Positions 1 through 8,229 are shown, numbered from the stretch's first letter. The stretch: 64,000 nt of DNA from Oscillospiraceae bacterium (GCA_017622995.1 JAGAQA010000033.1:1-64000), one strand, 5' to 3'. The notes: generated from the sequence alone by a model not told the origin. Numbers and translations are program-made.

Positions 1-61
1 CGCAAAGCCTTCTCCTGGGAGAAGGTGGCTCGCCCGTAAGGGCGAGACGGATGTGGGGCGG
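1..61. repeat. Palindromic intergenic repeat, left copy
   Basis: Read on the minus strand, this unit matches the unit at 250-308 in inverted orientation. Both begin ACCGCCCCACA, continue with a C/G-rich hairpin, and end with a hairpin of the form CCnTCTCC-CA-GGAGAnGG. The stem differs between copies by a paired change (CCTTCTCC/GGAGAAGG here, CCCTCTCC/GGAGAGGG there), so base pairing is preserved. The unit may continue to the left of the window. Confidence 0.6.
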
Positions 62-249
62 TAGCAGCTGGAAACTCAGATAACCCCCTTGCCTCTCCCA
101 AAAGAAGCGGTGCAGAAGTAGCGCGCACTGGGGCGAAGAGGGGGCCCGCACCCGGACTCTCCTCTCAGTCACGGCAGATGCCGTGCCAGCTCTCCCAGGG
201 GAGAGCTAAGGGCGCTTTGCGCCCAAAGTGCTCAAATGCTTAACCGGAT
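62..249. other. Gene-free spacer between two inverted repeat units
   Basis: No credible coding frame is visible. The stretch holds two further short hairpins: CACGGCA-GA-TGCCGTG near 171-186 and AGCTCTCC-CAGG-GGAGAGCT at 188-207. Together with the flanking units it makes a repeat-dense block of about 300 bp downstream of the metF operon. Confidence 0.5.
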
Positions 250-308
250 ACCGCCCCACACCCGCCCCCTTCGGGGGCACCCTCTCCCAGGAGAGGGCTT
301 CGTTCGCG
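250..308. repeat. Palindromic intergenic repeat, right copy
   Basis: This is the inverted partner of the unit at 1-61. It has a short GCCCCC-TTC-GGGGGC hairpin followed by CCCTCTCC-CA-GGAGAGGG. The CTCTCC/GGAGAG motif recurs in a hairpin after spoIIID at 61931-61954, which suggests a dispersed family. Confidence 0.6.
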
Positions 309-340
309 AAAGCTTCCTTTCCCTCAGAATGGCGGAATCC

Positions 341-379
341 AAAAACAGCACACAGCCGGATTTTGGGCTGTGTGCTGTT
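341..379 (-). terminator. Rho-independent terminator of the metF operon
   Basis: A perfect 14 bp stem (AACAGCACACAGCC at 344-357 with its complement at 366-379) has an 8 nt loop. On the minus strand it is followed by a run of five T residues. It lies about 40 nt past the metF stop codon. Confidence 0.85.
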
Positions 380-421
380 CTGCAAATTATCTATGGGATG
401 ATACCGGAAAAGGCCCTGTGC

Positions 422-1303
422 TTACTTGAGACCGGCCTGCTCCAGCAGAGCGGGAATCTTGGCTTCCCAGCCCAGGCTCATGATATGTACACCCTGGCAG
501 TAGGGCTTGCACTCCCGGATGATCCGGGCGGCAATTTCCACACCGGTAATACCGGCCTTGGTCTTTTCCTTGTCCGCCTGCAGCTCCTCGATCAGCGCGT
601 CGGGGATGTGGACACCGGCAACGTTCTTGTTCATGAACTTGCACATACCGGCGGATTTGGGAATGATGATGCCAACCTGGACAGGCTTGCCGAACTGCTT
701 TGCGGTTTCCATGAACTTGATGAACTTTTCGGGCTCAAAGACGGCCTGGGTCTGGAAGTATTCGGCACCGGCCTTGACCTTGCGCTCCATCTTCACCAGC
801 TGGGCATCCACAGAGTCAGAGCAGGGAGAAACAACCGCGCCCTTGGCAAACTTGGGGGGCTCGCCCACCAGCTCGTTGCCGCCCAGATCCACACCGGTCT
901 CCAGGAGGCTGGCGGTGTGCAGCAGGGACACGGAATCCAGATCGAACACAGGCTTGGCCTGGGGATGGTCACCCAGCTTGGTGTGGTCGCCGGTGAGGCA
1001 CAGAATGTTGTCAATGCCAAGCATGGCGGCGCTCAGCAGATCGGACTGCAGGGCGATGCGGTTCCGGTCACGGCAGGTCAGCTGGAAAATGGGGTTGAGA
1101 CCCGCATCCTTCAGCACCTTACAGGTGGCCAGAGAACCCAGGCGCATCACAGAGGACTGGTTATCCGTGACATTGACGAAGTGGACGCCGGACAGATATT
1201 CCTTGGCCTCTTCCACCATGCCGTCGATATGAATTCCTTTGGGAGGGCCGACCTCGGCAGTAACTACAAATTCACCGTTATCAAACAGTTCCGTAATTCT
1301 CAT
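422..1303 (-). CDS. metF: 5,10-methylenetetrahydrofolate reductase (MetF)
   Basis: This 293-residue protein is predicted to reduce 5,10-methylene-THF to 5-methyl-THF in the cytoplasm, feeding methionine synthesis or the methyl branch of the Wood-Ljungdahl pathway. It is a compact single-domain TIM-barrel FAD protein, with the N-terminal glutamate region (TAEVGPPKG) and the FNVTDNQ- and CLTGDH-like strand motifs of the family. It is the last gene of a minus-strand operon, 18 nt after metV and next to an RnfC-like electron-transfer subunit. This arrangement matches the MetF-MetV-RnfC2 reductases described from acetogens such as Acetobacterium woodii. Whether this organism is acetogenic cannot be told from the window. 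Confidence 0.93.
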   Translation of the reverse strand: MRITELFDNGEFVVTAEVGPPKGIHIDGMVEEAKEYLSGVHFVNVTDNQSSVMRLGSLATCKVLKDAGLNPIFQLTCRDRNRIALQSDLLSAAMLGIDNILCLTGDHTKLGDHPQAKPVFDLDSVSLLHTASLLETGVDLGGNELVGEPPKFAKGAVVSPCSDSVDAQLVKMERKVKAGAEYFQTQAVFEPEKFIKFMETAKQFGKPVQVGIIIPKSAGMCKFMNKNVAGVHIPDALIEELQADKEKTKAGITGVEIAARIIRECKPYCQGVHIMSLGWEAKIPALLEQAGLK

Positions 1304-1321
1304 AATTCTATTCGCTCCTAA

Positions 1322-1960
1322 TTATTCAGATTCTTTGGCGGCCTTGGTAGCCTCGTCCGTATTAAAATCGTGCAGCTGGGTGGGGCACTTCAGAACGTCC
1401 AACCGGCCCTGGGCCTTCAGGCGCTCAATGATACGCTCCCATCCGCAGTCCATATCAGGGCAGACCTCGCATTTGCCGTTGTGGCTGGTTCCGCCGCAGG
1501 GGCCGTTGACCAGGCTCTTGGAGCAGGCGGTGATGGGGCAAATACCACCGGTGAGATTCAGGAAGCACTCGCCGCACTGACCGCAGTCGTATTCCAGCGG
1601 GGTAACGCCCTGGAAGCCGGGCAGCTCAATGGTGTCGCAGCAGGCATAGACAGGCTTGTCCTCCAGCACCTCCGAGAGGGTCTGGACGCCGACGCCGCAG
1701 GAGAATACCAGAACGGCATCCGCTTCACTGATCTGAGCCATGGGGCCCCGCAGCCGCAGAGCCAGCTCATCGGGATTGCAGATGTAATCGGTGGTCAGAA
1801 CGCCCACAACCTTGCCGGCCTCTGCCAGCTCCTTCTGGAGCGCCTTTGCTTCTTCCTCAGGGAAACCAACTTCTTTGCAGCCAAAGCAGTTGATGATGAA
1901 GACCTTGCCGGAAGCCAGGGAGGCGATTGCCTCGCGAGATTTGAGTTTTGTCATTAACAT
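1322..1960 (-). CDS. metV: MetV-like zinc/cysteine subunit of methylenetetrahydrofolate reductase
   Basis: This protein of about 212 residues belongs to the MTHFR C-terminal-domain (MetV) family, which partners with MetF in many anaerobes. The cysteine-rich core is visible: a C-G-x-C-G-E-C segment, then LTGGICPITxCSKSLVNGPCGG, then a further C-x5-C-G segment. I placed the start at the ATG at 1960 because a GGGGG-type ribosome binding site lies about 11 nt upstream. A second ATG at 1954 is possible. An open frame extends upstream to 2065, but it overlaps the preceding gene and shows no family similarity. The homologous domain also forms the N-terminus of the neighbouring RnfC-like protein. Confidence 0.9.
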   Translation of the reverse strand: MLMTKLKSREAIASLASGKVFIINCFGCKEVGFPEEEAKALQKELAEAGKVVGVLTTDYICNPDELALRLRGPMAQISEADAVLVFSCGVGVQTLSEVLEDKPVYACCDTIELPGFQGVTPLEYDCGQCGECFLNLTGGICPITACSKSLVNGPCGGTSHNGKCEVCPDMDCGWERIIERLKAQGRLDVLKCPTQLHDFNTDEATKAAKESE

Positions 1961-1976
1961 GGTTTCTTCATCCCCC

Positions 1977-3947
1977 TTATTTCTTCTTGAGCAGCGGCGC
2001 AACCAGGCCCTTGGCAGCATTGATCTTGGATACCAGAGGAATCTTGGACGAACAGATGTACTCACAGCACTTGCAGGAGAAGCAGTCCATCACGTTCAGC
2101 TTCAGCAGGCCCTCGGCGTCGCCCAGCTGACCAAGCTTGTAGATCTCCAGGGGAGCCAGTTCCATGGGACAGACATCCACGCAGCGGCCGCACTTGATGC
2201 ATTCCTTTTCCTCGGTGTGGTCGGCGGCGATGGCAATGATGCCGTTGGAGCCCTTGATGATGGGCACATTGGTGTCCTTGATGGGAGCGCCCATCATGGG
2301 GCCGCCCATCTTGAGCACCACATCGTCACCGGTGATACCGCCGCAGTGATCGATGATCTCCTGAACATTGGTGCCCAGCTTTACCATGTAGTTGCCGGGA
2401 TTCCGAATGAACTCGCCGGTAACGGAAACCACGCGCTCCACCAGGGGCATACCCTTCTGGATGGCATCGGAGATTGCCTTGGCAGTGGAGGTATTGCTGA
2501 CCACGCAGCCTACGTCAGCAGGCAGCTTGCCGCTGGGAACCGCACGGCCCATGACCTTCTTGATGAGCATTTTCTCAGCGCCCTCGGGATACTGGGTCTT
2601 GGCGGCACAGACGCGGATGTTGTCGTAGGGGGCCACCTTCTCCTCCATCAGAGCGATGGCATCGGGCTTGTTGTCCTCGATGAGGATCACACCCTCGGGA
2701 GCGCTGACCGCCTTCATCATGGCCCGCAGACCAAATACGATGTCATCGGCATACTCCAGCATGACCCGGTGGTCGGCGGTCAGGTAGGGCTCACACTCGG
2801 AGCCGTTGATGAGCACGGCATCGATGGGCTTGCCGGGCTTCAGCTTTACGTAAGTGGGGAAGGTTGCGCCGCCCATACCGACGATGCCCTTCTCCTTGAC
2901 GATCTCCACGATCTCGTCGGCAGTCAGCTCTTCCAGAGGCTTGCCCGGCACAACGGACTCATGGAGGGTATTCTTGCCGTCGTTCTTGATGACAACGCTC
3001 AGAATGCCGGGGCCCTTGTTGGGATGGGTATGGGGCTCCACAGCAAGCACGGTACCGCTGACACTGCTGTGGACAGGCGCGCTGATGAAACCGGCCTGCT
3101 CACCCAGCAGCTGACCGACCTTTACCGTATCGCCGGGCTTGACAACGGGATTGGCGGGAGCGCCGATGTGCATTGCCAGCGGAATGATCACGGTATCGGG
3201 CTCCGGGAACTTCTGGAGAGCCAGATGCTCGGTGTATTCCTTGTTTTCGGTGGGATGGACACCGCCATAGAAGCCCTCGTACCGCTTTGCCCGGGCCTGG
3301 GCCACATAGGCCTTGATGGCGTCCACATTGACTGCGGAGTAATCACGCAGCTGAACGGGCTGATCCAGGAATTCCCGGGTTCTGCCCTGCTTCTCCAGGC
3401 GCTGGTAGATTTTCTCCCAGGCGCAGTCCTTCTTGGGATCGATTTCGCACTTGCCGTCCTTGGCGCCGCCGCACTGGCCGTTCACCAGGCTCTTGGTGCA
3501 GTCCACGATGGGGCAAATGCCGCCGGTGACATTCAGATAGCACTGGGCGCAGGCACCGCAGGTCTTCTTTGTCAGGGCCATGCCGTGGTGTCCGATGTAA
3601 TTCAGGGAATTGGTTGCCGTGAAAACGGGAACGGACTCCAGATCCGCCACCGTCTGCACACCAAGACCGCAGGAAATGACGACCACATTCTCCGTACCTT
3701 CGGGCAGGATACCCGCCAGCTTCTTTTCCGTCTGCACCTTATTGCAGAGGAAATCCACCTTGGCGGTTCCGGTGATGTGCTTTCCCTGGGCCTCTGCGAA
3801 AGCGGCGAAGGCGCCCACTTCCGGCTCTTCAGTGGTGTTGAACTCTTTGAAGCACTTGTTGCAGGCTACCACAAAGAAGTGATCCTTCCCGGCGAGCAAG
3901 CCTTCCAGCTCTTCGTTGCTCTTTAACACATACTTGGTATAATCCAC
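1977..3947 (-). CDS. RnfC2-like electron-transfer subunit with an N-terminal MetV-like domain
   Basis: This protein of about 656 residues has two parts. Residues 1-215 repeat the MetV family core (CGACAQCYLNVTGGICP followed by KSLVNGQCGG). Residues 235-657 are an RnfC/Nqo1-like module with a biotinyl-lipoyl-like segment, the NADH/FMN loop GIVGMGGATFP near 355-365, and two 4Fe-4S ligand sets, CIKCGRCVDVCP near 584 and CFSCKCCEYIC near 623. It probably oxidises NADH and passes electrons to MetF/MetV. There are no rnfABDEG genes nearby, so it is unlikely to be part of the membrane Rnf pump. I prefer the GTG at 3947 for its spacing from AAGGTGG; a TTG at 3950 is also in frame. The gene heads the operon. 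Confidence 0.9.
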   Translation of the reverse strand: MDYTKYVLKSNEELEGLLAGKDHFFVVACNKCFKEFNTTEEPEVGAFAAFAEAQGKHITGTAKVDFLCNKVQTEKKLAGILPEGTENVVVISCGLGVQTVADLESVPVFTATNSLNYIGHHGMALTKKTCGACAQCYLNVTGGICPIVDCTKSLVNGQCGGAKDGKCEIDPKKDCAWEKIYQRLEKQGRTREFLDQPVQLRDYSAVNVDAIKAYVAQARAKRYEGFYGGVHPTENKEYTEHLALQKFPEPDTVIIPLAMHIGAPANPVVKPGDTVKVGQLLGEQAGFISAPVHSSVSGTVLAVEPHTHPNKGPGILSVVIKNDGKNTLHESVVPGKPLEELTADEIVEIVKEKGIVGMGGATFPTYVKLKPGKPIDAVLINGSECEPYLTADHRVMLEYADDIVFGLRAMMKAVSAPEGVILIEDNKPDAIALMEEKVAPYDNIRVCAAKTQYPEGAEKMLIKKVMGRAVPSGKLPADVGCVVSNTSTAKAISDAIQKGMPLVERVVSVTGEFIRNPGNYMVKLGTNVQEIIDHCGGITGDDVVLKMGGPMMGAPIKDTNVPIIKGSNGIIAIAADHTEEKECIKCGRCVDVCPMELAPLEIYKLGQLGDAEGLLKLNVMDCFSCKCCEYICSSKIPLVSKINAAKGLVAPLLKKK

Positions 3948-4006
3948 CAAATACCACCTTCTTATTCTTTTGTTTTTCGTTTGTTAACGCAAACGATTCC
4001 ATAGGG

Positions 4007-4036
4007 ATTATATCATATACAGTATACAAATGTCCA
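4007..4036 (-). promoter_or_regulatory. Sigma-A promoter of the rnfC2-metV-metF operon
   Basis: Read on the minus strand, a perfect TATAAT (-10) at 4007-4012 follows TGGACA (-35) at 4031-4036 with an 18 nt spacer. An AT-rich partial palindrome (TATACTGTATA) lies in the spacer and could bind a regulator, but I recognise no specific operator. Confidence 0.7.
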
Positions 4037-4070
4037 GCGTTATATCAAAAGATTTCGGGATAATTCCATA

Positions 4071-4106
4071 AAAAGAACGGGCTGCCGCGAAACAAAGCGG
4101 CAGCCC
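4071..4106 (-). terminator. Terminator after ispA
   Basis: A 10 bp G/C-rich stem (GGGCTGCCGC at 4079-4088 with GCGGCAGCCC at 4097-4106) is followed on the minus strand by TTCTTTTT. It lies 7 nt past the ispA stop codon. Confidence 0.85.
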
Positions 4107-4112
4107 CGAGCA

Positions 4113-4988
4113 TCAGTTTTTTCGCTCCGTCAGGCTCAGGGCCAGCTCGGTCAGGAAGGATGGGTCGGGAAATACCTTCAGGCAGTCGATGGCCCTTGCG
4201 GTGTAATCCTTCACCAGCTGCTCACAGCTGGACAGGCCATACAGTCTGACAAACGTATTTTTGTCCCCGTCCACTCCGGTGGCCTTTCCAAGCTCTCCGG
4301 CATCGCCGATGACATCCAGTATATCGTCCCGGATCTGGAAGGCAAGGCCCAGCAGCGACGCGAATCCGGCTGCCCCTTCCTTCTGGGCTTCGGTGCCGTT
4401 TCCGGCGATAACGCCCAGCACACAGGGGGCAACGATGAGCCGGCCGGTTTTCCGGGACTGAATATCCAGAACCTCCTGCTCGGTGCAGGCCCGTTGAGCG
4501 CTCATAATATCCAGAACCTGACCGCCGATCATACCCAGGGAACCGGCACATTCGCTTAAAATGGCGATGGCCTCCCCGATTTTCCCGGGCTCCGGGAGCT
4601 TTGCACGGGCGGCAACGGCAAAGGCGTCCGTCAGCAGGGCGTCTCCTGCCAGCACGGCCATGCCTTCCCCGAACACCTTGTGGTTGGTGAGCCTGCCCCG
4701 GCGGTAGTCGTCGTTATCCATACAGGGCAGATCATCGTGGATCAGGCTGTAGGTATGGATCATTTCCACCGCCGCGGCAAAGGGCAGCGCCTCCTCCGGA
4801 TTCCTTCCGCAGATCCGGCAGAATTCCAGCGCCAGCATGGGACGCAGCCGCTTTCCCCCGGCCAGGAGACTGTAGTTGGCGGCTTCAAAAATGGGCTTTT
4901 GGGGCTCTTCCCCAAAGGAGGCGTAAATGGATGCCAGGTAACGCTCAATTGTCTCCCGATAAGCACGGGCTTGTTCCTCAAATTTCAT
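4113..4988 (-). CDS. ispA: Geranyl/farnesyl diphosphate synthase (short-chain polyprenyl synthase)
   Basis: This 291-residue cytoplasmic enzyme condenses IPP with allylic diphosphates to make farnesyl diphosphate, the primer for undecaprenyl and other isoprenoids. The first aspartate-rich motif appears as HDDLPCMDNDD and the second as FQIRDDILD, both at the expected places for the IspA/GGPP synthase family. The ATG at 4988 was chosen because GGAGAGGAG lies 9 nt upstream and the ORF then overlaps xseB by 11 nt. It closes the nusB-xseA-xseB operon, as in Bacillus, although dxs does not follow it here. The MEP-pathway genes dxr and ispG and the downstream uppS lie elsewhere in the window. Confidence 0.93.
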   Translation of the reverse strand: MKFEEQARAYRETIERYLASIYASFGEEPQKPIFEAANYSLLAGGKRLRPMLALEFCRICGRNPEEALPFAAAVEMIHTYSLIHDDLPCMDNDDYRRGRLTNHKVFGEGMAVLAGDALLTDAFAVAARAKLPEPGKIGEAIAILSECAGSLGMIGGQVLDIMSAQRACTEQEVLDIQSRKTGRLIVAPCVLGVIAGNGTEAQKEGAAGFASLLGLAFQIRDDILDVIGDAGELGKATGVDGDKNTFVRLYGLSSCEQLVKDYTARAIDCLKVFPDPSFLTELALSLTERKN

Positions 4989-5211
4989 CGCTGAAGGGCT
5001 CCTCTCCGGGGGTTCCGTCGGCACCGGCGGTAATCTTTGTCACCTGCATACGGGCCTCCTCCAGCTGCTTTCCGCAGCTGCGCACAAGCTCTGTGCCCTC
5101 CTGAAACAGCTTGAGGGATTCTTCCAGCGCCACGTCCCCCCGCTCCATGGCCCGGACGATCTCCTCCAGGCGGCGCATCTTCTCTTCAAAGGTTTCATTC
5201 TTCTTGCTCAT
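4978..5211 (-). CDS. xseB: Exodeoxyribonuclease VII small subunit
   Basis: This 77-residue protein has the family signature FEEKMRRLEEIVRAMERG and a heptad-rich helix (LEESLKLFQEG), as expected for the coiled-coil subunit that multimerises on XseA. It overlaps xseA by 17 nt and ispA by 11 nt, which indicates translational coupling. The enzyme degrades single-stranded DNA from both ends in the cytoplasm. Confidence 0.92.
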   Translation of the reverse strand: MSKKNETFEEKMRRLEEIVRAMERGDVALEESLKLFQEGTELVRSCGKQLEEARMQVTKITAGADGTPGEEPFSDEI

Positions 5212-6415
5212 GGGAAGCCTCCTTTATACTGGTGACGGTGGCGAAAACGCTGCCGTCGGAAAACCGCACGGTAATCTTCTGCCCCGGTTCTGTCTGGCTC
5301 ACGGAGCGCAGTACCCTTCCGTCTTCCCCCTGAGCCATGGCATAGCCCCGGGACAGAACCTTCAGTGGGCTCATGGCGTCCAGCTTGGCAACGCAGCCCA
5401 CAAACCGCTGATTTGTCCGGGCCAGAAGCCGCTCCTGGCTGGCGGATAACCGGTTTTGCAGCAGGGTCAAATCCTTCTGCTTTTGATCCAGATACCCGGT
5501 GGGACTACGCAGTGCCGGGGAGGCTGCCAGAGCGTCCAGCCGCTGGGTACACAGCTTCAGCTGCCGGTTCAGGGCAGTGCCCATGGCGGCGTTCAGGGCA
5601 TCCAGATTCTGCATCAGGCTCTCCCGGTCAGGCACGGCCAATTCCGCGCCGTTGGAGGGGGTGGCCGCCCGCAGATCGGCAACGTAGTCCGCAATGGTCA
5701 CATCCGGCTCGTGGCCCACCGCGGAGATAATGGGGATTTCCGATTCATAGATGGCGTAGGCCACCCGTTCGTCGTTAAAGGCCCACAGGTCCTCAATGGA
5801 GCCGCCGCCCCGGCCGACGATCAGCAGGTCTGCCAGCCGGTATTGATTCACGTATCGGATGGCCCCGGCGATTTCCTCCGGTGCTTCCGCACCCTGGACC
5901 CGAACCGGCAGCAGCCGGACGGCGCACAGTGGGTAGCGTTTGCGCAGAATCCGGAGAATATCATGCACCGCCGCCCCGGCGGAGCTGGTTACCACGCCGA
6001 TGGTTCCGGGGTATTTGGGGATGGGCTTTTTGTGTTCCGGGGCGAAGAGCCCCTTCCCTGCCAGCTTCTTTTTCAGCTCCTCAAAGGCGGCGTACAGGTC
6101 GCCGATGCCGTCCACAGCCATGGACGAAACATAGAGCTGGTACTGGCCGTCCCGGGGGTAGACACTGATTCTGCCCAGGGCAATGACCTTCATGCCGCTT
6201 TCCGGGCGGAACCGCAGAGAGTAGGCGTTCCCCTTAAACATCACGCACTTCAGGGCCGACTCCTGGTCCTTCAGGGTGAAGTAGTGATGCCCCGAGGGGT
6301 AGCACTTATAGTTGCTGATCTCCCCCCGGACCGCAACCTGGGACAGCAGCGGGTCCGCGTTCATCTTCCCCTGGATATATTCATTTACCTGGGTAACGGA
6401 TAAAATCTCAGCCAT
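5195..6415 (-). CDS. xseA: Exodeoxyribonuclease VII large subunit
   Basis: This 406-residue catalytic subunit starts with an OB-fold (LSVTQVNEYIQGKMNADPLL, with VRGEISNYK) that binds single-stranded DNA. The nuclease core follows, with GVVTSSAGAAVHDI, the GRGGGSIEDLWAFN motif and AVGHEPDVTIAD. The protein ends with a helical region and the conserved SRGYAMAQ strand. It lies 1 nt downstream of the Kae1-like gene and overlaps xseB. Length and motifs are normal for Clostridia. Confidence 0.95.
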   Translation of the reverse strand: MAEILSVTQVNEYIQGKMNADPLLSQVAVRGEISNYKCYPSGHHYFTLKDQESALKCVMFKGNAYSLRFRPESGMKVIALGRISVYPRDGQYQLYVSSMAVDGIGDLYAAFEELKKKLAGKGLFAPEHKKPIPKYPGTIGVVTSSAGAAVHDILRILRKRYPLCAVRLLPVRVQGAEAPEEIAGAIRYVNQYRLADLLIVGRGGGSIEDLWAFNDERVAYAIYESEIPIISAVGHEPDVTIADYVADLRAATPSNGAELAVPDRESLMQNLDALNAAMGTALNRQLKLCTQRLDALAASPALRSPTGYLDQKQKDLTLLQNRLSASQERLLARTNQRFVGCVAKLDAMSPLKVLSRGYAMAQGEDGRVLRSVSQTEPGQKITVRFSDGSVFATVTSIKEASHEQEE

Positions 6416-6416
6416 A

Positions 6417-7340
6417 TCATACCTCTGTCAGACGGCTTGCCAGCAGGGCAACGCCCATGGCATTGTCCGTACTGAACTGGGGCTGGGCAAACACCGGATT
6501 CAAGGGTTTCGTCTCTTCGCGCAGCAGGGAATTGGAGGCCACGCCGCCGGAGAACACCACCCGCAGTCCGGGATAGGCCTTCTGGGCCTGCCGGGTGGCC
6601 TGAACCACCGCACCGGCTACACAGCGCAGACAGAACGCGGCCGTCTCCTCCGGACTCCCGGTCCGGGAAAAGTATTGTTCAACCTGATTCTGAATACCGG
6701 AAAAGGAAAAGCTCCGGTCCGCGCATTTTACCTTGAAGGAGTCCGTCCTTTGGGCGTTTTTGCTCAGCTCGTCCAGGGCTTTTCCCGCGGGAAAGGACAG
6801 CCCCAGCATCACCCCGGCCCGGTCGATCAGCTGACCGGCGGAAATATCCGTGGTGCCGCCGATTCTGGTGCAGCGCACATTTTTCCCTTCCGGCTCCACC
6901 AGCAGCAGCTCCGTGGTGCCTCCGGAGAGATGCCAGGCCAGGTGAGGCTCCTCCATCAGCCCCAGGGCATCCGCGCTCCACAGACAGGCGGCCACATGAC
7001 CCTGCTGGTGGGATACCTCCACCAGAGGCACCCCAAGGGCATGGGACAGGAGCCTGGCATGGCTCAGCCCCACCAGGAAGCAGGGCATATAGCTGCCCTC
7101 CACCGCCCGGGGACGGGTGCTGACTCCCACTGCCGTGATAGAAAGCTCCCCGATATGGTCAAATAGCCTGCCGGACAGCTCCGGCAGGCTTTTGATATGG
7201 GCAAACACGGCATCTGATTGGCGAAGACCCAGCTCCCCCTGCTTTACCGGCAGGAGCCTGGAACAGTTCATTCCTTCTTTGCCGTCAAAATAGGCAATGG
7301 AGGTGGTGTAGTTGCTGGTATCGATGCCAAGGGTTCCCAT
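6417..7340 (-). CDS. Kae1/TsaD-like (peptidase M22 family) protein
   Basis: This 307-residue ASKHA-fold protein resembles TsaD, which forms N6-threonylcarbamoyladenosine on tRNA, but it is shorter than the usual 330-345 residues and diverged. The first phosphate loop is GIDTSNYTTS rather than the usual GIETSCDET. The metal-binding H-x3-H motif is kept as HQQGH (H111, H115), as are the HLSGGTTE loop and the TDNAMG aspartate near 292. The start is the ATG at 7340, with GGAGGGGG overlapping the end of nusB. It occupies the place held by folD in the Bacillus yqhY-nusB-folD-xseA-xseB-ispA order. A genuine tsaD is probably encoded elsewhere, so I call this a paralogue of unproven function. Confidence 0.8.
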   Translation of the reverse strand: MGTLGIDTSNYTTSIAYFDGKEGMNCSRLLPVKQGELGLRQSDAVFAHIKSLPELSGRLFDHIGELSITAVGVSTRPRAVEGSYMPCFLVGLSHARLLSHALGVPLVEVSHQQGHVAACLWSADALGLMEEPHLAWHLSGGTTELLLVEPEGKNVRCTRIGGTTDISAGQLIDRAGVMLGLSFPAGKALDELSKNAQRTDSFKVKCADRSFSFSGIQNQVEQYFSRTGSPEETAAFCLRCVAGAVVQATRQAQKAYPGLRVVFSGGVASNSLLREETKPLNPVFAQPQFSTDNAMGVALLASRLTEV

Positions 7341-7341
7341 C

Positions 7342-7797
7342 TCAGGCCCCCTCCTGGGGCAGACTCCGGGCAAAGGCGCCCAGGATGCCGTTGGTGAAGG
7401 CACCGGCCTCGTCCCCATCGTACATCTTTGCCAGCCGGACGGCCTCGGAAATGGCAACGCCGGTAGGCACATCCTCCACAAAAAGGGTCTCAAAAATGGC
7501 CAGCTGCAGCACACAGCGGGTCAGCCGGGAGATCCGGCTGATGTCCCAGCCGATGGCAAACCTGCGGATCTGCTCATTGAGCTCTTCCTGACGGTTGGCA
7601 ACACCGGTTACCACGGTGTCAATGTAGCGCACCTGAGAAGCGCTGGGGCGGTCGGAATAGACCTGGTTTTCCTGGGACAGGGACATGTAGTATTCTTTTT
7701 CCAAGCGGGAGGCAACCTCTTGCTCCGGCTCCTGGCCGGTAAACTCCCTGGAGTAGATCAGATGTACGGCCAGTTCCCTGGCATTTCCTCTCGTCAT
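7342..7797 (-). CDS. nusB: Transcription antitermination factor NusB
   Basis: This 151-residue all-helical protein binds boxA RNA with S10 (NusE) to promote antitermination of rRNA operons. Family hallmarks are the N-terminal R-x2-A-R-E-L-A-V-x-L-I-Y segment and the C-terminal PTGVAISEAVRLAKMYDGDEAGAF region that ends in NGILGAF. It sits between the Asp23-like gene (9 nt gap) and the Kae1-like gene (1 nt gap). Confidence 0.95.
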   Translation of the reverse strand: MTRGNARELAVHLIYSREFTGQEPEQEVASRLEKEYYMSLSQENQVYSDRPSASQVRYIDTVVTGVANRQEELNEQIRRFAIGWDISRISRLTRCVLQLAIFETLFVEDVPTGVAISEAVRLAKMYDGDEAGAFTNGILGAFARSLPQEGA

Positions 7798-7806
7798 ACC
7801 CGCTCC

Positions 7807-8175
7807 TTATTTCCGGGAGATGCCCCGGACGTTGACGTTGACGGCGGTAACCTTCACACCGGTCATGGATTCCACGGCGGTGGAAATGGCAGTCTGCACG
7901 CTGTCGGCCACGTCTACCACACTGTAGCCGTAACGGATGACAATGTCGGCATCGATGGCAACGGTATTGTCCTCGCTGATGTAAATTTTCAGGCCCTTGC
8001 CCCAGTTCTTTACACCAATCAGATCCGCCACCTCGCCGCCGGGCTTGACGCTGAGACCGGCCGCGCCCTCAACCTCGCTGAGGGCGTGCTGGGCGATTAC
8101 TTCCAGCACATCTTCCGAAATCAAAACATTCCCGTTTTCCTGGGTCTGGGTAATGTACTCCTTATATTCCGCCAT
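7807..8175 (-). CDS. Asp23/Gls24 family envelope stress protein
   Basis: This 122-residue protein carries the Asp23 fold signature: ISEDVLEVIAQHALSEVEGAAG, then VAIDADIVIRYGYSVVDVADSVQ, then VESMTGVKVTAVNVNVRGI. Homologues immediately before nusB (YqhY in Bacillus) have been linked to acetyl-CoA carboxylase or envelope homeostasis; its exact role here is unknown. The ATG at 8175 is preceded by a perfect AGGAGG. It is the first gene of the nusB operon. Confidence 0.88.
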   Translation of the reverse strand: MAEYKEYITQTQENGNVLISEDVLEVIAQHALSEVEGAAGLSVKPGGEVADLIGVKNWGKGLKIYISEDNTVAIDADIVIRYGYSVVDVADSVQTAISTAVESMTGVKVTAVNVNVRGISRK

Positions 8176-8229
8176 ATGATAACCTCCTGTATCACTGCGC
8201 TCCACATGGGAAACCGCATAGTTTTGTAC

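Noticed and set aside
1791-3926. A 711-codon plus-strand frame opposite to the rnfC2-like gene
   Set aside because: The minus-strand gene shows iron-sulfur motifs and operon structure; the plus frame has no motif and no promoter.
7341-7514. Longer start of the Kae1-like protein inside nusB
   Set aside because: The extra 58 codons are out-of-frame nusB sequence without similarity to the family, and a good ribosome site supports the start at 7340.
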